Shown piece by piece: positions 42,001-55,331 of a stretch of DNA of 64,000 nucleotides. A program made the translations under genes and the position numbers. How positions within the stretch are numbered: position 1 is the stretch's first letter; the number at the start of each line of letters is the position of its first letter. Source of the DNA: Torymus aiolomorphi (taxonomy: Eukaryota; Arthropoda; Insecta; Hymenoptera; Torymidae); contig CM070874.1 in assembly GCA_036365515.1 (NCBI GenBank), positions 64,933,583 to 64,997,582 on the forward strand, given 5' to 3'. A model generated the notes under the pieces. It was not told the origin of the DNA, searched no databases, and worked only from the letters and a program-made list of their open reading frames with translations.

Positions 42001-43156
42001 TGGAAGAGACACTTCGCCAGGAGGTGAGCAGTTGGCTGGCGCGATTTTTCTTTTTTGTTTTTGGTGGGTTTTGAGAGTTTGGATTTGAGGTTTTATTTTG
42101 AAGATTGAGGGGGTTGTGATTTTCTGTTTGAGATGAGTAAATAATTTTTTGGAAATAAAAATTTGTTGAGTAATCAAATTAGGTTGATCAATGATTTCGC
42201 ATATTGTATGAGAAGAAAAACAGGTAAGAATATTACAAAAAATAATAACCTTACGCATATAGTAAAACTTCGTCGAAAAAAAAAAAAAAAAAAACAACCT
42301 GTATAAAAAAAAAGCCCCACTTCCGCCGCGCTCGGCCGTAACTTCACATTCCATAAAATCCGTGATCTACAACCCACGAACAATTAATTTTTAACCACCG
42401 TAATAACCATTTCCCTTCCGGGGGCAACTTCTGCTTCCGACCCGCACATCGATGCCGAAAAATCGTTACACATTGATCCGGTTTCCATCGCTCGCGCGGA
42501 TTCCACCGGATTTTGAATATTTACACGCGCGGAGTGGCAGAATGGGCAAGAAGACGGACCCGAGTTTATGATCACTCCGTCTCTCTCCGAGGTATCGATT
42601 TTTCGTTACGAAGCGCGTGATGTACGTCTTTTCGTGACGCGCGCCATTGTGCGAGGTTTCAGCTTGATTGTTGGACGTCTAATCGACCGTTCGGCTTTTA
42701 ATCCTAACGAGGGTAGATTAGTGTACAATAAATATTTCTATAACAATGAAAAATTACGTTAATTGAAGATACTTTGAAGAAAAAAAAAAGGAAGAAAACA
42801 ACAATGAAAATTTTAGTAGTGCACTAAAAAATGATGATGTCTCTCGCCTAGTGCTCTTAACTTCAAACTTTAATCACCTTAAATCTTCGCTAAAAACTTC
42901 ACTCACGCGGCCCTCAAAGCTCGCGCTCGAGTTCTGGCACAAAGCGAAACCGACGAAACTTCGCGCTGCGAAGCCACTCTCTTATACCCGCTGCAAAAAA
43001 AAAAGAAGCCCGCGCGCTCACGCACGTAGCACTCGAAATTCACTCTAACGTTTTCCCTTTGATTCACCACTCTCTCTCTCTTTTTCTCTCTCCTTTATTT
43101 TTTCGCGCGTACGTACAGCCCGCTCTCCGCATCCTTTGCTCGCGCGCGTCGTTCTT

Positions 43157-43236
<80 letters not shown>

Positions 43237-44093
43237 CTGCACTTTCCATTGTTTGCTCGCTCTCTCTGTCTCTGTCGAGAGGGGGTATCCTTTGGGTGGG
43301 TCAGGGCCAGCCTCGAAAACGCACGCGGGAGGGGAGCCACGTACATGTATACATATACACATAGGCACGCACGTACGTGCATGTAGCATATACACATGGG
43401 GGTATAGAGTTCGTAAAATCGAGGTCCTTGCACCCTGCGCGCTCGAGGGTGCGCGAGACGGTGGCGGCGGCGGCTAAGCCGAAATTCGAGCCGTTTCCAC
43501 CTGGGTTTCTCTCGCGTATGTGTGTGCGTGTGTGTGTGTGTGGTGGAGCACGACCGATCCATTATTGTGCGTGAGCGGGGAGGTGAGGGGGAGGGTGGGG
43601 TCTCTTAAATTAATAGGCGAGCGTTAACAAGCTTTGCGCGCGCGAGAGAGAGACAGAGAAAGCAAGCGTTAGTCGTTATGCATTATTTATTACCATAATT
43701 AGGTTGTTTATTACGTTTTTATTGGATGGGGGTGGTAGTGGTAGCGGTGGGGGTGTATAATGCGGGTGTTATTCGGCTGGTGTTGCTGTTGCTACTGCAG
43801 TGGTAACGCACGAAAAATAAATAGTCGGTCTGTGTGGCTGGCTGTATAATTTCGTTGTTTTGGCCGAGAAGAAAGCAAAATTACGGGACCCGAGAGATAA
43901 TAAACTATGGTAAATCTACTTTTGTTTATTTTTTTACTCTTGAAGCCGTTGGGGTTGATGGTGAAACAAACTGACGAAATAAACAAGGAAAACCAACGAC
44001 GCTTTTGACTGCGGCAAAGAGCTCAAAAGGAACGTAGCCGACAACGACTTAATTAACAATTTCGGCACATGCGCCTCTTCTATGTACGCGCGC

Positions 44094-44179
<86 letters not shown>

Positions 44180-47100
44180 GCCCCTCATGTCTCTCGGCGT
44201 AATCCAAGATCGACTTCAAAGAGTCGACCGTGTGGAGCTAAGAAAGTAAAAAATGCAGCAAAAACGCGCGCGTATAAAAAGCGTGAAAAAAAACACTTGA
44301 AGTGAAACGAGTGCGCGCGGGCGGGAGTGTGCGGTGAGGTTCTTTGCTCGCGGTGTAACAAAACCTCTGGATAAGTATATTTTTAAGCTAGGTTTTTCTA
44401 TACGCAGCGTGCGATTATATTATTGTTAGTGTGTTTTCACGCGCGTCTTTACGGCTAAACTAAATATTTAATGAACACAATGTCAAAGAGCTATAGCACT
44501 AAAGAAAGTAACCAAGTTTCTTTTTTTTGTAATGATAAGAAAAAAAAATGAAATACCTTCTACGTCCCTTGCGCTCAACCATCTTTCAGAAAAACGCCTG
44601 TACTTCATATAAACTATATGAGTTTAATTAAAACACTCGAAGCCTGCACATACACACATACCTTCAACCTACCGCGTCCAGCTCTCTTTCCGCAACAGCA
44701 GCTTTCCCCACCGCAGGCTTATCAAAAAATCATACCCACCACCGCCGCCACCACCACCGCCGCCGCTGCTCGCCTAATCAAATTTCCCGCCATTAAAATT
44801 CCCTACTGCGACCGTGAACGGTACATATACACGCCGTCGTCCCCGCGACTCTCTTTCCCACTGCGCATTGCTCTACACACACCACGTTTTTGCAGCGCTC
44901 CTCGTGCATATACCTCCTCTGCGCGCGCGCGCATTCCGCAGAATCTACGTGTCTGCAGTAGAGAGAGAGAAAGATGCGAGCAAAACAAAATTTGAGGGAG
45001 AGGAGGAGAGTATATGGAGAACAAGGGCCGCGAAGTAAACAAGTGGAAGAACGAAGGACGGGTTAGGCGAGCGAGCGAGCGCTGGTCAGTGCAGCAGCAG
45101 CGGCGCGGCGGCGGCGCATTTGGTGCATTCCACCGCCCCGTCTCGCTGGAGCGAAGAGGAGAGAGAGAAGGATGGGTAGAGGAGGAGGAGGAGGAGAAGT
45201 AAGGGGAGAGACAAAGACCAAAGACCCTTCGCGCGATTTATGCATGAATGCACGCACACGTGAGTGTAGTATATGCTGCTCGGTGTGTTTTGGAGCAAGG
45301 TGGGCTCCACTGTGGAGTTTAGCATAAAGTAGATCGAATAATCTTTTTTTACGGTTTCAGGGTTTTAGGGGGAATAGAAATAGTTCGTTGTAAATTTATC
45401 GATGGGTTTTGAAATTCTTGAGCAACTTCATATTTTTTTTTTTTTTTTTTTTTTTGTAAAAAGTTGTATGCAAATACTGATGAAACGATTCTTGTCGAAA
45501 AATGCGATGGAGAGTTTAGTGAAAACGTTCTCTACACTGAGAAAAATGTGTAGGAAAATCTACTACAAGTTAACGAAAAATTACTATATTTTATAGCAAC
45601 AGCAGGATATACTTGCATTAGCCGAATTTTTAAAATAGTTATTGAAATAAATAATATACTTATAATAATTGTTCTAACGTATAACAATTATGATGACTGT
45701 AATAAAAATTATGATAACTGTAGCAAAAATTACTGTCATATAGTAAAAATTTAGGTATGGTGAATATTAAAACAGATTTTAATAATTTTTATTTTAATCA
45801 TTATAAGTTTTGCTACTTAACATAGTAAAAATTGCTTTATCTATAGTACTTACGTCTGGTTGAGGTTATGTTGTTCCCGTAATTTCCGATTATCAAGCAT
45901 TTAAGTCAACAAAACATCGACAATGACGATTAAATTGTTTTACTTTTATGTTACGCAAGTAAATTATAAGTTATTTTTTTTATATTATTGTTATCAAATC
46001 AGTATCAAAGTTCTTTCATAAGCGAAGGTAGCACATATATCAGTTTCAAAATTTGGTACATAAGGTTCCCATGTGGGTAAGTGGTTAACGCGTCCGACTG
46101 GCATGCGAAAGGTCGCGGGTTCGAGTACAACCGTCGTCAAAACAAATTTTTATTTCCTAATTTATTTATTTATATGTTAGATCATTAAAAATATATGGGG
46201 TTCTGTGTATACAAAATGATGAAAAATCCTAATTTTTTTTTAATTTGAGCTCGGTTAACAAAAGTTAGAAAAATTACTATGTTCATTTAAAAAATTAATA
46301 CAATTCAAGTATGTCCTGCCATTGCTATAAAATATAGTAATTTTTCTTACACTTGTACTAAATTTTCCTACTACATTTTTCTCAGTGTATCTACGAAAAT
46401 ATTTCGTTGCATCCAGTTCAATTTAGCAATATTCAAGATATCCCCCATACCATATCCACACGCATCGCGAACCTCACCCCTTCTCCACCCTTCTTCTATC
46501 TCTCTCCCCGTAGGAGTGGCACGTCTATCCTTCCTCCCTCTCTCCCACCCACCATGACTCACGCCAAGTACGGCTCTCTCACTCGCGCGCGGGATGCTGC
46601 TGCAGCTTCTGCCGGCGCAAGAAGCTGCCGCTGCTCCCTCCCATATAGCGGGGCGCTGCAGCTGCCGGACCGCGACGACGACGACGACGCGAAAGGAAAA
46701 GAGAGGAGGCGAGCGAGCGAACCGCATTCCCGGCCGTGACCTTCGCTAGGACATCGCCACTGATGCCCTATCCTATCCGCCACCGCCGGTTCTTCTTCTG
46801 CGGCGAGGAAGAGGGAGAAAGAGATAGATGGAGTAAGAGTGAGGAGCGAGTGCGCGGTTCTCGGGTTCGCGAATGGTGGTGGTGGTGGGAAGTCTGAGAT
46901 TTTGCGCGGGAAGGTACGTAGGTTCGGGGGTTGTTTGTGGATTTCACGGATCGATTTAAACTATGATAAAGTTTTATCCATATTTTTTTTGTATCTATGT
47001 GTGTGGATCGAAATTGTTAGGTATTACATTACGTAACTGCGCAATATTTATATTCAAATATCTTCATTGTATTCAAATCCGCGTAATCTGCTTTGTATTT

Positions 47101-50100
47101 AGATGCAGTCGCTTATGCATCTAACACAATTTAACTGCCTGAAAAATCAAACGAAACGGCGTTTAATAAGTAGTTAAATTTTCTTCTATTTACATGAAAC
47201 CCCCGTACCGACTCCACACTCTGCATCTAATTTTAAAACCAATAACGAACAATGGGAATCAAAACTCTATACAACAATAAACCAATTAACGTAGATAAAA
47301 TCGTGATCGCCGAGACAAAAAGCACACGGCCAGAAAAGTACATCGCTCTAAATATACATCAACGAGTATAATATGCATACGTGTGCGACATCCCCGGCAA
47401 ACGATTCACACGCACTCTTTTTCAGCGTGAAATACTACGTACACACGCGCGCGCAGCCTCCACATTTCTCACAATGTTTCTGAATTTCCGATAAAATACC
47501 CACCACCGCGGCACATAACTCAGCCAATTAGATGAAATATCGCTCATACCCTCTCTTTCTCTCCTTCGATAACGGTATTATATACGAGGCGCGTGTGTAG
47601 GCGTCGCGGGCGCTCAACAGGTATATATACGCGCACGGAGCACTTTAGCGGAGGACTCGATAAGTTCCTTATCGCTTTGGGAAAAGCCGCTCTCGGCGGA
47701 GGCGAGAAGTGGAAGAATGAGAAAATACCGTGCGGAGGCGGAGAGAGAGAGAGAGAAAGAGAACGTATGCTAATTGGAGCGGCGAGCCATATGGCAACGC
47801 GCGTGTTAACAAGACTTCCAGGTAGAGCTTGGCGGCGAGCTTTCTTTGAGCCTGCGTATAGAGAGTGGGAGAGACGAGCCTTCACTCGTTTAACTTTTGT
47901 TTTGTCGATATGGACTTTAGTTTTTCGCGGATGGAGGTTGCGCACGCGGCTGCTGAGCTACTTTGGGACGGCGGAATTTAGTAGACGTGTGGAATTTCGT
48001 CGTGTCTACGATATTGGGGCCGCAGGCCGTTTTTCAATGGAAGTCAATGTTACGAGGCAAATATCGCGCGTGCGCGCGCGTACTACTTACGGTGGCCGAG
48101 GTGTGCGGGAAGAGGGCGTGATTCATCTCTTTCTGTGACACTTACCTGCAACAAACGAGAAAAGAAATAATTAATATACAATGTGGCGCATGATTAAGAG
48201 AATGGAAGTAATATTAATGTTAGAGCTACGTCGTTATTATTCTCTCTAATACATTAAAAAAATACGCAGAAAGAGCGACAGACGAGCCCCGCTCTTCAAA
48301 AAGAAGATGAAAAAGAAAAACTTCACAATGCGTGAGCAACCGAGCGCGCAGCACATCACAGTCTATACACTATATACCACTCAGCAAATCTATTATTCTG
48401 ATTGCCTTCCCCTCTCTAAAAAAAAAAAAAAGCCACCGACGACGACAATTAGCCCTATGGGTATACAGATACCGGCAAAAAAGGAAACGGCGCCCAAATT
48501 AACCGCCGCGTATACACACAATATTCTTAATCGCAAAATACGCCGCTACTCATCACCATTATTATTCGGGAAATAAAGAAGGGACCGTTCGTCCTCACAC
48601 GTATACACACACACTCAGCGCGAAGGATATACCTCGCTCGTCCACTTTGGCCGATTGAAATGCGCGCCGGCGTTTTGTTATTACGCGACAGCGGCGGTTC
48701 AGACTTGCAAGACGGGGACGAAAAGCAGGTGGGGGGGGGGGGTAGTAAAAAGGCAGCAACAATGGACGAGATTCCGCGTTACATTGTCCGCGATGCTGCT
48801 GCTTGTTTGCCTTTTGCGAGAGAGTAAGTGTGTAAAGTGCCGCTTTGTGCATATAGGTATAGTGGATATATTTGAAGTTTTTGAAGTTACGATGAAATGA
48901 GTGATTGATGGATGTAGGGAGAAAGTAATGGTGACTGGGTAGATTTGTAGAAGGGCAAAGAATAAAAATACGATTGACAATTACACTGAGAGAAGAGTTT
49001 TGGAATATTTACAAAGAACTTAGAGAAATTTTACTATATTAGTTTTAGAATCCGACCACAGACTGTCCATCTAGTAATTTTTATTAGGCAGTATAGTAAT
49101 TTTTGTAAATGTCCGAAAAATACAGAAAAAAAGTATTTTTAGCCAATTGTTATATACTTTCCCACAAAAGAACGCATATGAATAAATATCACACACACAA
49201 GAAATAAATTTTAAATAAATATTATGATGAAAAAAAACCTCCGGGGCGGGGAATCGAACCTGGGTCTCCTAGTTGAAAGGCGAACTTCTTACCGACTGCG
49301 CCACTGCGTACACTTACGTGTTGATAATCCAAATCGTCTACATATGTTACATTATAATGACACTCTTAAAGTGAATTCATTCTTCACGTATTTTTAAAAT
49401 AATCTTGTAATGAATACATAGAGAATTATTTGAATTAATTAATTAATAAATTATACGAGTGTTAATTAAAGTTATTTATACTGAAATTATATCGTTTTAA
49501 ATTAGTTGTTAGGGCTACATCATTGCAGGTTATGACGAGTTAAGCGCGCATGCGCAGCGCTGCACATATACTGTATATATCGTAAAAATTACTATACTGT
49601 CTTGTAAATTCTATCAGCTCTATAGGAAAAATTCTTATAAAGTCTAAGAATATTTGCCAGTTGCCTGGTAAAATTTATGACTTGTGATTTTTACTATACT
49701 GTTTAATAATTTTTCCAACTTTTTTATGTTAAATTTTACAATACTTTTCTTGTAGTTTTTCTTAGTCAAACTGTAAAAATTATTAGAAATCTAATAAATA
49801 GGTCACTTTTACTAGTCTGTGGTCAGATTGCGCGAACAGTATAGTAATTTTAACCAATCATCTCATAATTATTCCAAAAAAATTTTCTCAGTATATCTAA
49901 ATTCAATTATTACGCGAATTCTTTTAATACCACTCCACAAGAGAATATAATAAAAATACCACGCCACACTCTCTCCCCCGCCGAGCAGACATCGCTTTAC
50001 AATCAGCCAGCGTATCGTCGCCCCGACGACGAAGGCGGAAGAAGAAGCCAGACGCGTACGTACGTACGTACGTGCATGTACGTATACACTTGCGCGCGCG

Positions 50101-53100
50101 CGCGGTTGGTGTACAAGATCGATTGTCGCGGGTCGAAGATCGCCGCGCGATAAACAGACAGCAGCGGCGGCGGTGGAGGGAGGAAAAAGACCAACCGAAA
50201 ATAGCCTCGCCGCTCCTAAGTGGGTCGTCGTCGTCTACGACGCGGAATCTTCTACTTGGAGGTAGGTTTAGAAAGGGGGGAAGAAGAGTGAGTGTTGTCT
50301 GTTTCGGTTGTACCTGAACTACTGAAGTGAGCGCCGAGAAGTAGCAGCGTATAGTTGACTCGAGTAGGCAGAATGCGAGATGCGTTAAATAAATTGTTAA
50401 TTTTAATATTGAGTATTCATTGAAATACGATAATAAATATAATTAATAATGATGAAATTTTGAGATGTAAAATTCTAAAATAATCTCGTTACTATGCTAA
50501 TACTAAAAATGCGCTGTTACTATTCAAATCTTACTCAAATTACCGCGAATTACACCGACATTAAAAAAAAAAAAAACGGTCTCTCTCCCTTCGAATTATT
50601 CAAAAGTAACGCTAAAAACGCGCCGCCACCACCACCAGCACCACTGCATACCGGCGCTTGATTCAATTTCAGTAAAATTTGCCAGGCACGCCGCTGCCGC
50701 TCGCGCGCGCAGGCAAGACGACGGCGATGGCGGCCGGGGTCCTCGCATTCCTGAACGAGGCGACTAGCGCTCTTTTCTCTCGCTCTCTCTCTCTCACTCT
50801 CGTGGGTCGTTGACTCGCGAGCGAGCGCGTTGTTGCGCTCCGTTCCTCGAATCCTGCCGCGAGACGTCGAGAAATTTGCTAATGAAACTAATTAGAGGAC
50901 TGCTGGTGGTGATGGGTTTGTTTGACGAGTGAGTAACGATAGGTGGGAGTGTGGTTTTTTGCTGTAAGGATTTGAATGAAGGAAACAAAAATGGCGGTGA
51001 AATCGTGTTTTTAGCGGTCAGTCGTATATAGTACGGCGTATACCGAGGATTTCAGGCTGTGAAATTTGTTTAGCTTTTGAATTCCGCACGTCGCGGTTAA
51101 GGAAGACATTCGCGGCGCGTTACCAGCGTAACGACAAAAAGTCGTTGAGCGTGAGCGTGCGTTTGTGCAAAGGGGCATGGCAGAGCTTGTCGACAAAGCC
51201 AGACAACAAAGCCAATAACACCCTCGAAAAGTCCCCGTTATCGCGAGAACTCTACTTATTGCTTTCAGGATTGTTTTTTTTTCTCCCACCTACTATTCGT
51301 CGCCGAGGAGAACGTAGGTGAGAGAGAATGAGTGAACGAGTGAATGAGATTTTTTTTTTCGGAGGTCCTGCCGCCGTAGCAGTCATAAGAGAGGACACGA
51401 CTTTTTCGGAATTCGCCGCGGTGAATTATGAAACGGAACGCCGACGACGACTAATTTGCGACTGGTATTCTTTTAAATGGTGCGGAAGAAGAATGGCGCG
51501 AGGAATTCTTGCGAGATTGTTATCAGAGACTCGTGTGAATGAACCGAGTAATAGAAATACAAGATAATCAAGTTTATTTAGAAAAGTGAACACTTTTTAA
51601 ACTATATCGACATTGTGTTTAATTAAGGCATTAAAAGATTAATGTATAATTAATAGAGAATTGTTTAAACCCATTTTCGAAATTGCAGTGTAAACTAAAG
51701 ATTACAGAAACAATTAACTCTTCAATTTCCCCCCTCCCAATCCAACAAAGTATTCCAAGCATTCGCATTATACTGAACGGTAGACACTGTAATTTAATGC
51801 ATATTTCAATTAGTCATTCCGATGATATTTTTTTTTTATAATCTTTCCTAGGCACGCACACGCTCGCGGCGAACTCGCAGCAGCAACAGCGGCGACGGTG
51901 CGGTGTGCGCGTCGCATGAATGACCGGCGCGATTCGCCCGTGACGTCACGCGCGTGCCGCGCGACGACCGTTACGTGACCGACTGGCGTGAGCTCTGCTC
52001 GCACGGTTCTCTTTCTCTATCTCTCTCAGTCGCGGCACCTGCTGCTCTTGCCGCTGACTTCTGTCTCTCTTTCTCTCTTCCTCTCTCTATTTCCGTCTCT
52101 GTCTCTGGTCTACGATAGGGCTAAATTCGCACCTATGTTTCGCATTCCTGCGAGCCGAATGGGGTAAGCGGAACTTGGGATTCTTGTAGAGGTCACCATA
52201 GGTTCTGATTGGAAGAATGAACTTTGGCAATTTTTTTTTTGTAATCAATGGTACTGTTGATTTGGATTCTTTCTTGATCGACTTTTTGAATCGACCTTTT
52301 GAAGGTGGAAATAGGTCAAAGCCGTATTGTTCCTTTCGCTCCAAAGAATTTGAAGTTTGCTTCTTTGGTCTTTGATTTTCTTTTCACGATCAATCCCCTT
52401 CTTTCATCAACCTTTCTCAAAAATTGAAAATCCCCAAAGTGCAGTTTTTCAAGGAGCTTTATATGGCACGTACTTGCTCCAAAAGCGAATTTTAAACAAC
52501 TGAACAATGAGGATTCTTATCAGAGATTCAAGAATGAATTCGCACGAACGAAAAGGAATTATATAAATTCAATTAAAAGAAACGATTAAAATGTATGCTT
52601 TTATTGTTAAATTACTTCTAACTGCAAAAACAATTAAACAATTAGATCTCTCCCCAAATTTCACCCTACCTGAAACGCCACGAAAAGGCATAACCGAGAC
52701 GAAGAACAAGCAGCATCAGCCGCGAGAGATAAAGGAAACGAGAGAAACGGGAGAACGAGAGAAAAAAGAAGAGAGAGAGAATCGCCGAGAGGAGAGCGCG
52801 AAGCAGCTCCTTTCCGAGGGAGGTCCGGTATGCACCAGACGAACTTCCAAGGAATTTCCTTCCTCTCCTCTCTGCGCTCTTACTGCTTTGATTCCCTCCC
52901 CTCCCCTCCCTCTTTCCCTCCCGCCATTTTTTTTGCTCCTCTCAATGAAGGCGAGGGTCAACGAAACGTCGTCATCTCGCATTCCAGGCCGTGCGATCGA
53001 TTCTCAGGAGCTGCAGCATGAGCGTCGTCGCACAGGACAGAGAGAGGGAGGGAGGGAGAGAGAGAATGAACTTCTCGCGTCTGCTCCCTCGTCTAATCAG

Positions 53101-53364
53101 TTCGACTTTTTGCGACCGCCATCAATCAATTCAAAGGAGCAGCTTGCGCGCACGCGGCGAATATACATCCGCTGCAGCAAAAAGGGTACACGCACGCACG
53201 CACATCCCAAATAAATCCCGACGCAACGATAAATCTCGCCCGCGAGCGGGCGAATTCATTCAGCAGAGAGAGCGCGCGCGCGAGCGACGAAAAAGACGAC
53301 GAGCATGTATATAAGGGAGCGGCGTAGTAGAAGAGGAGCGTGCGAGTGCCGAACGAAAAAAAAA

Positions 53365-53421
<57 letters not shown>

Positions 53422-54376
53422 AGGAGAGACGAGCCGCGGCGAAAATAGAGAAAAGAAAAAATTGGGGAGAAGAGGAGAGAAGAGAGCAGAGAGAGAGTAA
53501 CAAAAAGGGCAAGGAAAGGTTCGTTGCACCTTTGCACGCGGCGCAAAAGCAAGATAATAAACTGGTACAATGTGTTTGTTTCACTCTCCCGGGGTGTTTG
53601 ATGCAGTTCGCCACTCGTCCTTCTCCTCCTAACTCTCTCTCCCTCCCTCTCTCCTCCCCACCTTCCTCCTCTCCTTCCTCCAACCCCTCCGACGTTAATG
53701 TCGCGGAGCCGCACGTGAGATTCGGTCGCGCGGAATTGAGATAGAGATTATAAAGCCCTCCGACGTTGGGGTCCGCTTGCGCTCACTCGCTCGCTCTCTC
53801 TCTCTCTCTCGCGAACGAAAGAAGCCGCAAAGAGTAGACGACGAAGCAGAGAGAGAGGGAGAATAAAAAGACGAAGAGGGTCAGTAGCTCTCTGCGTTCT
53901 CATGCATTCCGCTCTGTCATGGCGGGGAGAGAGGGAGAGCGAGACGTATCTCTCCCTCCTTCTCTACCTTTTTCATTCCTTCTCCTCTCTTTCTCCCTCC
54001 TTCGTCCGCGAGAGGGAGCGAGAGCGAGAGACAAGAACGGTGGGGAGGAGAGCAAGCGGGAGAGAGAAGCGCCCAGTGCACTAAATGCGAGCCGAGGCGC
54101 CCGCGCTCTCACGCTGCTGTCGGGCCCCCCCTTTTGCGCTCGCCTTCGGGCCCTTTCCCTCCCTCCCGCCCTCCCTCTCTTCCTCTCTCTCGGCTTTTAT
54201 CTCTGTTCTTACCCGACGTAAACAAGGCCCTCTCGGAGGGGTCGCGCGCGAGATGCTGTAGCGCGCTTAGGAGCAACAGCAGCAGCACCTCGATTCGACT
54301 AATGCCGAATAATATAATTCGCCTGGTGGGGAGCCCCTTCTTTTTATCGACGGGGAGAGAGACCCCGCCGCTGCAG

Positions 54377-54445
<69 letters not shown>

Positions 54446-55248
54446 TCTGTTTGTCAAACTTTATGAGAAATTAAAGCGCGCGAGTTTTCGAGTAGACGCG
54501 CGCGGGGTCATCGACCAAGGAGGGAATGTTTTAATGTGGAGTAAAAAGTGAGATGCCGCTCTCTCTCTCTCTCTCCCTCTGCTGCTGTTGCTGCAGAGAC
54601 GGCGGCGGTGGCGGCTGTTGGGAGTTTTGGCTCGTCCGCGCTTAATTGCTTCACGTGAGGCGCCGAGTAGTTTGCGCACTTTTATGGCTTTCCGAGGCAC
54701 TTATTTCGTCGCGCCGTTCGGAGATTCATTGTATTTTTTAGGGAGAAAGGGGGGAGGGGGAGGCGAGGCGGCGGTAGCGGCTTTTTTATTGCGCGAGAGA
54801 AGATGTTTCCAGTTGGGTAAAATGTTTAATCAGGTTCTCTCAGCTCGCGAGGAGGCGCAAAAAAGAAAGAAGAGGAATTACTTAGCACTCTTCGTGCGAC
54901 GAAATTTCGCTTTTTCACAGGCGCGCTAGAATATGCATAAATATACCACGTGAGAGAGCTTAGATAAGCAGGAACAAAGTGACGACAACCGAAGGGGGTC
55001 AAAAACACTTCCACGAATTTGCGCGAGAAGAGATAAGGTCAAGCGCGCGCGCGCGCTCAGACCTAAAAATACGAATTTGTTTACTCTGACGACGTGGCTT
55101 GCGCGAGGGTTTCGCAACTTTTCCCACACGCTTGAGACCTAAAAAGAGACGGGAGGAGTCGAGCCCGAAGGGCAAAGGGTTTTGCGCAGCGGCGGCGTCG
55201 GCGACAACAATGATACCGAGACATACGAAGGAGAGAAAGAGAAGAAAG

Positions 55249-55331
<83 letters not shown>

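Larger units (their letters stand above)
37357..48090. other. PP4R1 intron 1, second recursive segment
   Basis: About 10.7 kb. GC/CpG or GA/CT-rich islands at about 37700-38180, 38820-39230, 40290-40640, 40820-41180, 41650-42020, 42400-42660, 42900-43660, 44100-44340, 44690-45250, 46450-46930 and 47560-48130, and several mobile elements. Many open frames arise from CT/GA runs. No exon supported. Confidence 0.5.

Noticed and set aside
46063..46137. Functional tRNA gene
   Set aside because: A- and B-box positions are visible but the acceptor and anticodon stems do not pair well, and it sits inside a repeated TIR element.
52660..52690. Minus-strand GCGTTTCAG|GTAGGG as a third recursive splice site
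   Set aside because: The donor half is weak (GTAGGG) and the pyrimidine tract is short.
53126..53714. Long overlapping ORFs on both strands near 53.1-53.7 kb
   Set aside because: Their openness comes from (GA)n/(CT)n arrays, giving Ser-Leu and Glu-Arg dipeptide runs; no conserved peptide or splice context.
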